Below, piece after piece: positions 44,195 to 45,628 of a stretch of 45,628 nt of DNA; position 1 is the first letter of the stretch; each line of letters opens with the position of its first letter. Origin of the DNA: Rhodospirillales bacterium (GTDB taxonomy: Bacteria; Pseudomonadota; Alphaproteobacteria; Acetobacterales; Acetobacteraceae); the NCBI GenBank assembly GCA_947447625.1, contig CANFKS010000020.1, positions 1 through 45,628 on the forward strand, written 5' to 3'. The notes beneath the pieces are model-generated. The model did not search any database. It had not been told where the DNA came from and saw only the letters and a program-made list of their open reading frames with translations. The position numbers and the translations under genes are program-made.

Positions 44195-45426
44195 CCGCGA
44201 TCGCCCAACCGCTGAGCGGCATTCGGGTGCTCGATATGACGACGCTCGCGATGGGGCCGCTGGCCACCCAGATCCTGGGGGATTATGGGGCGGATGTGAT
44301 CAAGGTGGAGCCGATCGCAGGTGATCCGTTCCGCGCAACGCTACCGACGGTTTCGCGCGGGATGGGGCATACGTTCCTGCAACTCAACCGCAACAAGCGA
44401 AGCCTGGCGATCGACCTGAAAGTGCCGGCTGCGCGGGCGGCGTTCGGGCAGTTGATTGCGCGCGCAGATGTGTTTGTCTCCAACGTGCGCCCGGCCGGGA
44501 TGGCGGGGCTGGGGCTGGATTATGCGGCGGTCCAGGCGGTCAATCCGGGGATTATCTATTGCGCCGCTTATGGGTTTTCCGAGCAGGGACCCTACGCAGG
44601 GCGGCCGGCGGCGGATGACACGATCCAGGCGATGTCGGGGCTGGTCAACCTCAATGGCCGTGCGACGCAGGGAACACCGCAGTTTGCGGCCTCGGTGGTG
44701 GCCGACAAGGCGGTGGGATTGACGCTGGCCAACGCGATCATGGCAGCGCTCATCCAACGGATGCGGGGGGGGCAGGGGCAGTTCCTTGAGGTCCCAATGT
44801 TCGAGAGCATGGTGGCGTTCGTGCTGCCCGAGCACTTGGCGGGGAATGGGTATGTGCCGGCACGAGGTCCGTCAGGATATGGCCGGATCGTGACTCCGAT
44901 GCGACGGCCGTTCGCCACGGCTGATGGGTATTTGTGCGTGCTGCCCTACACGCTGGCCCAGTGGCGGGCGTTTTTTCGTCTGATCGGGCGAGAGGACTTG
45001 GCCGTCGATCCCGAACTCGCGGACCCGGTGAAGCGCAATGCGCGAACGCCTGAACTCTACGGCATGATTGCGGCCGCGATGCCCGCGCGGACAACGAAGG
45101 CGTGGGCGGCGGATCTGTTGGCGGCCGATATCCTCTTCGGCGAGGTGCTGGGGCCGGAGGAACTGCTGGAGGATCCGCATCTGGAGGTGATGGGAATGTT
45201 TCCCGAGTTCGACCACCCCAGCGAAGGCCGGATCAGACTGATCGCGCCGCCGGTGCAGTCTTCCCTGCGGGCGGCGCAAGTGCGGCTGCTGCCCCCCCTG
45301 CTCGGGCAGCATAGCCGTGAGGTCTTGGAGAGCGTGGGTCTTGCGGCAGGAGATATTGCTGCGTTGATTGCCGCAGGCGCCATCATCGATGCCGGCGATG
45401 CGTCGAGCGATACGAGGCCTCGCTGA
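44191..45426 (+). CDS. Family III CoA-transferase (CaiB/BaiF)
   Basis: 411 residues. Moves CoA between carboxylic acids by a mixed-anhydride mechanism on a conserved Asp, here probably in ASVVADKAVGL. Typical N-terminus GIRVLDMTTLAMGPLATQILGDYGADVIKVE, then LNRNKRSLAIDLK and the GQGQFLEVPMFESMV region. Start is the GTG at 44191 in the GTGA overlap. The last about 13 residues (after AALIAAGAI) run beyond the usual family end, and the TGA stop coincides with the presumed left end of an IS, so the tail may have been changed by insertion. Confidence 0.93.
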   Translation: MTAIAQPLSGIRVLDMTTLAMGPLATQILGDYGADVIKVEPIAGDPFRATLPTVSRGMGHTFLQLNRNKRSLAIDLKVPAARAAFGQLIARADVFVSNVRPAGMAGLGLDYAAVQAVNPGIIYCAAYGFSEQGPYAGRPAADDTIQAMSGLVNLNGRATQGTPQFAASVVADKAVGLTLANAIMAALIQRMRGGQGQFLEVPMFESMVAFVLPEHLAGNGYVPARGPSGYGRIVTPMRRPFATADGYLCVLPYTLAQWRAFFRLIGREDLAVDPELADPVKRNARTPELYGMIAAAMPARTTKAWAADLLAADILFGEVLGPEELLEDPHLEVMGMFPEFDHPSEGRIRLIAPPVQSSLRAAQVRLLPPLLGQHSREVLESVGLAAGDIAALIAAGAIIDAGDASSDTRPR

Positions 45427-45628
45427 CCTGATCCCGAGAGGTGGCTCGGGAAATCGGGACAGAGCGATAGGTCGATTTCCTGCCTGACAGCGGCGATGTT
45501 GCCGCGGATCAGGAGCGAACATGACGAAGCGAACACGACGGACGCATAGCCCGGGCTTCAAGGCGAAGGTGGCGTTGGCGGCGATCAAAGGCGAGAAGAC
45601 GCTTGCCGAACTGGCCAAGCTGTTTGAC
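45424..45628 (+). mobile_element. Left part of an IS3-family element
   Basis: The transposase start at 45521 is preceded by about 97 bp of non-coding DNA. The sequence TGACCTGATCCC at 45424 resembles the TGA/C-rich terminal repeats of IS3 elements, and its first three bases are the stop of the CoA-transferase. The right end is outside the window, so the boundary is a guess. Confidence 0.6.
45521..45628 (+). CDS. IS3-family transposase OrfA, 5' part
   Basis: The first 36 residues only. The basic start TKRTRRTHSPGFKAKVALAA and EKTLAELAKLFD form the beginning of the helix-turn-helix that binds the inverted repeats in IS3-type OrfA proteins. Good ribosome-binding site (AGGAGCGAAC before the ATG). 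The frame is intact up to the window edge. OrfB with the DDE domain would follow by frameshift. Confidence 0.9.
   Translation, partial: MTKRTRRTHSPGFKAKVALAAIKGEKTLAELAKLFD

Overview
The window is a high-GC stretch, roughly two-thirds G+C by eye. Its gene set points to an alphaproteobacterium, most likely of the Acetobacteraceae or a close relative: hisZ lies next to purA, there is a stand-alone GluQ, and many amino-acid, peptide and acyl-CoA catabolic genes sit beside ABC uptake genes. The taxon is an inference, because no rRNA is present. The genes look chromosomal: housekeeping genes (alaS, gluQ, purA, hisZ, purC) are interleaved with accessory catabolic modules. I see no prophage, CRISPR array, tRNA or rRNA.

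Layout. 0-3.5 kb: 3' end of an FMN alpha-hydroxy-acid dehydrogenase, then a periplasmic amidase whose start overlaps a diaminopropionate ammonia-lyase gene. 3.6-5.5 kb: a small one-TM protein behind an FNR/FixK-type box, a DenD-like dehydrogenase, and an unrecognised protein with an AT-rich upstream island. 5.9-11.9 kb: acyl-CoA ligase, IlvD/Edd dehydratase, DUF3237 protein, gluQ and a Sel1 lipoprotein. 12-19 kb: alaS, then two overlapping M20 peptidase genes (the second has lost metal ligands), an oligopeptide-type binding protein and a crotonase. 20-26.7 kb: a DMT exporter, then a tight five-gene ABC import operon that contains an argininosuccinate-lyase-like enzyme between permease and ATPase. 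26.9-30.3 kb: a single-chain biotin-dependent acyl-CoA carboxylase. 30.3-37.6 kb: a divergent catabolic cluster (Fe/2OG dioxygenase and PatB-type C-S lyase on one side; M81 peptidase, peptidyl-hydroxyglycine-lyase-like NHL protein, D-threonine-aldolase-like and SelA-like PLP enzymes on the other). 37.7-42.9 kb: a small hypothetical gene, purA-hisZ, purC and a zinc alcohol dehydrogenase. 43.2-45.6 kb: amidohydrolase plus family III CoA-transferase, ending in a partial IS3-type element.

The catabolic modules have a common theme: taking up and dismantling modified or N-substituted amino acids and peptides (amidase, M20, M81, PLP lyases, ASL-like lyase). The 30-37 kb cluster and the ABC-lyase operon are the best candidates for undescribed pathways.

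The clearest structural novelty is a dispersed element of 100-120 bp, present in four copies. Its ends read TAGAGC...GCTCTA, it folds into two hairpins, and it supplies the stop codons of the genes it abuts, on both strands in two cases. The GC skew of the plus strand also switches in blocks that do not follow gene direction, once inside the amidase gene.
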